Source of the DNA: Mesorhizobium_K marinum
Lineage (GTDB): Bacteria; Pseudomonadota; Alphaproteobacteria; Rhizobiales; Rhizobiaceae
NCBI RefSeq assembly: GCF_040813715.1
Contig: NZ_JBFOCH010000002.1
Length of the DNA stretch: 64,000 nucleotides
Direction: 5' to 3' (one strand)
Shown here: piece by piece, positions 63,876 through 64,000 of the stretch
Layout: every line of letters starts with the position of its first letter
How positions within the stretch are numbered: position 1 is the stretch's first letter
Notes under the pieces: generated by a model
Told to the model about the DNA's origin: nothing
The model's input: the letters and a program-made list of their open reading frames with translations, nothing else
Database searches by the model: none
Translations under genes and position numbers: made by a program

Positions 63876-64000
63876 ATGAAAAGATCAACCCTTACCGCGA
63901 CCGCTGCGGCCGTCGCGCTCGTAGCGTCGGCGGGCTATGCCGCCGCGCGAGACCAGGTGCAGGTGGCAGGTTCGTCGACCGTGCTGCCCTATGCCAAGAT
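63876..64000 (+). CDS. pstS: Phosphate ABC transporter substrate-binding protein PstS, N-terminal part
   Basis: The gene runs off the window after 41 codons. A signal peptide (MKRSTLTATAAAVALVASAGYAAA) precedes QVQVAGSSTVLPYAK, the conserved phosphate-binding loop region of the PstS family. The ATG at 63876 has CAGGAGCAG before it. The PhoB box upstream supports a phosphate role. Downstream pstC, pstA, pstB and phoU would be expected but lie outside. Confidence 0.88.
   Translation, partial: MKRSTLTATAAAVALVASAGYAAARDQVQVAGSSTVLPYAK

Overview
The window is a high-GC (about 65% by eye) stretch of an alphaproteobacterial chromosome, most likely order Hyphomicrobiales (Rhizobiales) near Mesorhizobium, Aquamicrobium or Nitratireductor. 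Pointers are GapR (DUF2312), TrcR (DUF1013), DUF1127 proteins, the rimM-trmD-rplS block with leuC nearby, sdhCDAB, tesB-glnK-amtB followed by ftsK-lolA-xth, and an Ala/Glu/Lys-rich tail on L19. The placement rests on gene content and order, not on a database search. Almost everything is core chromosome; I see no prophage, insertion sequence, integron or CRISPR array.

Layout. 0-13 kb: DUF1244 end, gapR, an MscS channel, a methyltransferase, xerC, rimM-trmD-DUF4260, rplS, an amino-acid ABC transporter (binding protein, GNAT enzyme, permease, no ATPase), then sdhCDAB-yceH on the minus strand. 13-19 kb: a secreted protein, an unfamiliar membrane protein translationally coupled to a periplasmic ClpP-fold protein, and two diguanylate cyclases. 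19-26 kb: leuC, a Cys-tailed MarR regulator divergent from a secreted protein with two palindromes between them, MgtC, OsmC, YCII, a UbiH-type hydroxylase and tesB. 26-38 kb: sigma-54-type glnK-amtB, ftsK, lolA, xth, two regulators, an L,D-transpeptidase, LysR and trcR. 38-43 kb: a WYL/YafY regulator with a repeated palindrome, a repeat-rich gene-poor kilobase, a 1-Cys peroxiredoxin and an MBL-rhodanese fusion. 43-51 kb: fba, pgk, a K+/H+ antiporter, gap and tkt. 51-59 kb: DUF4164-zapA, two large two-domain glycosyltransferases, rpoH, rluD and a VOC protein. 59-64 kb: tRNA-Glu, a 1232-residue hybrid histidine kinase, and a PhoB box ahead of a truncated pstS.

The strongest non-gene signal is technical. 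At 17 places a single n, or a run of n, separates two nearly identical copies of 43 to about 345 bp. These look like contig ends that overlap but were placed end to end. They artificially break or lengthen rplS, tesB, glnK, ftsK, xth, fba, the antiporter, tkt, a VOC gene and tRNA-Glu. The copies differ by substitutions (both synonymous in rplS) and small indels, which suggests mixed strains, as in a metagenome-derived genome. The genes should be read as intact.

The best candidates for new biology are the glycosyltransferase pair at 52.3-56.0 kb (GT2-GT4 and OCH1-like-Anp1-like fusions, between zapA and rpoH), the 14.0-16.2 kb membrane/ClpP-fold pair, and the MarR-CxxC/secreted-protein module at 20.9-22.2 kb. 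None can be called a described system from sequence alone.
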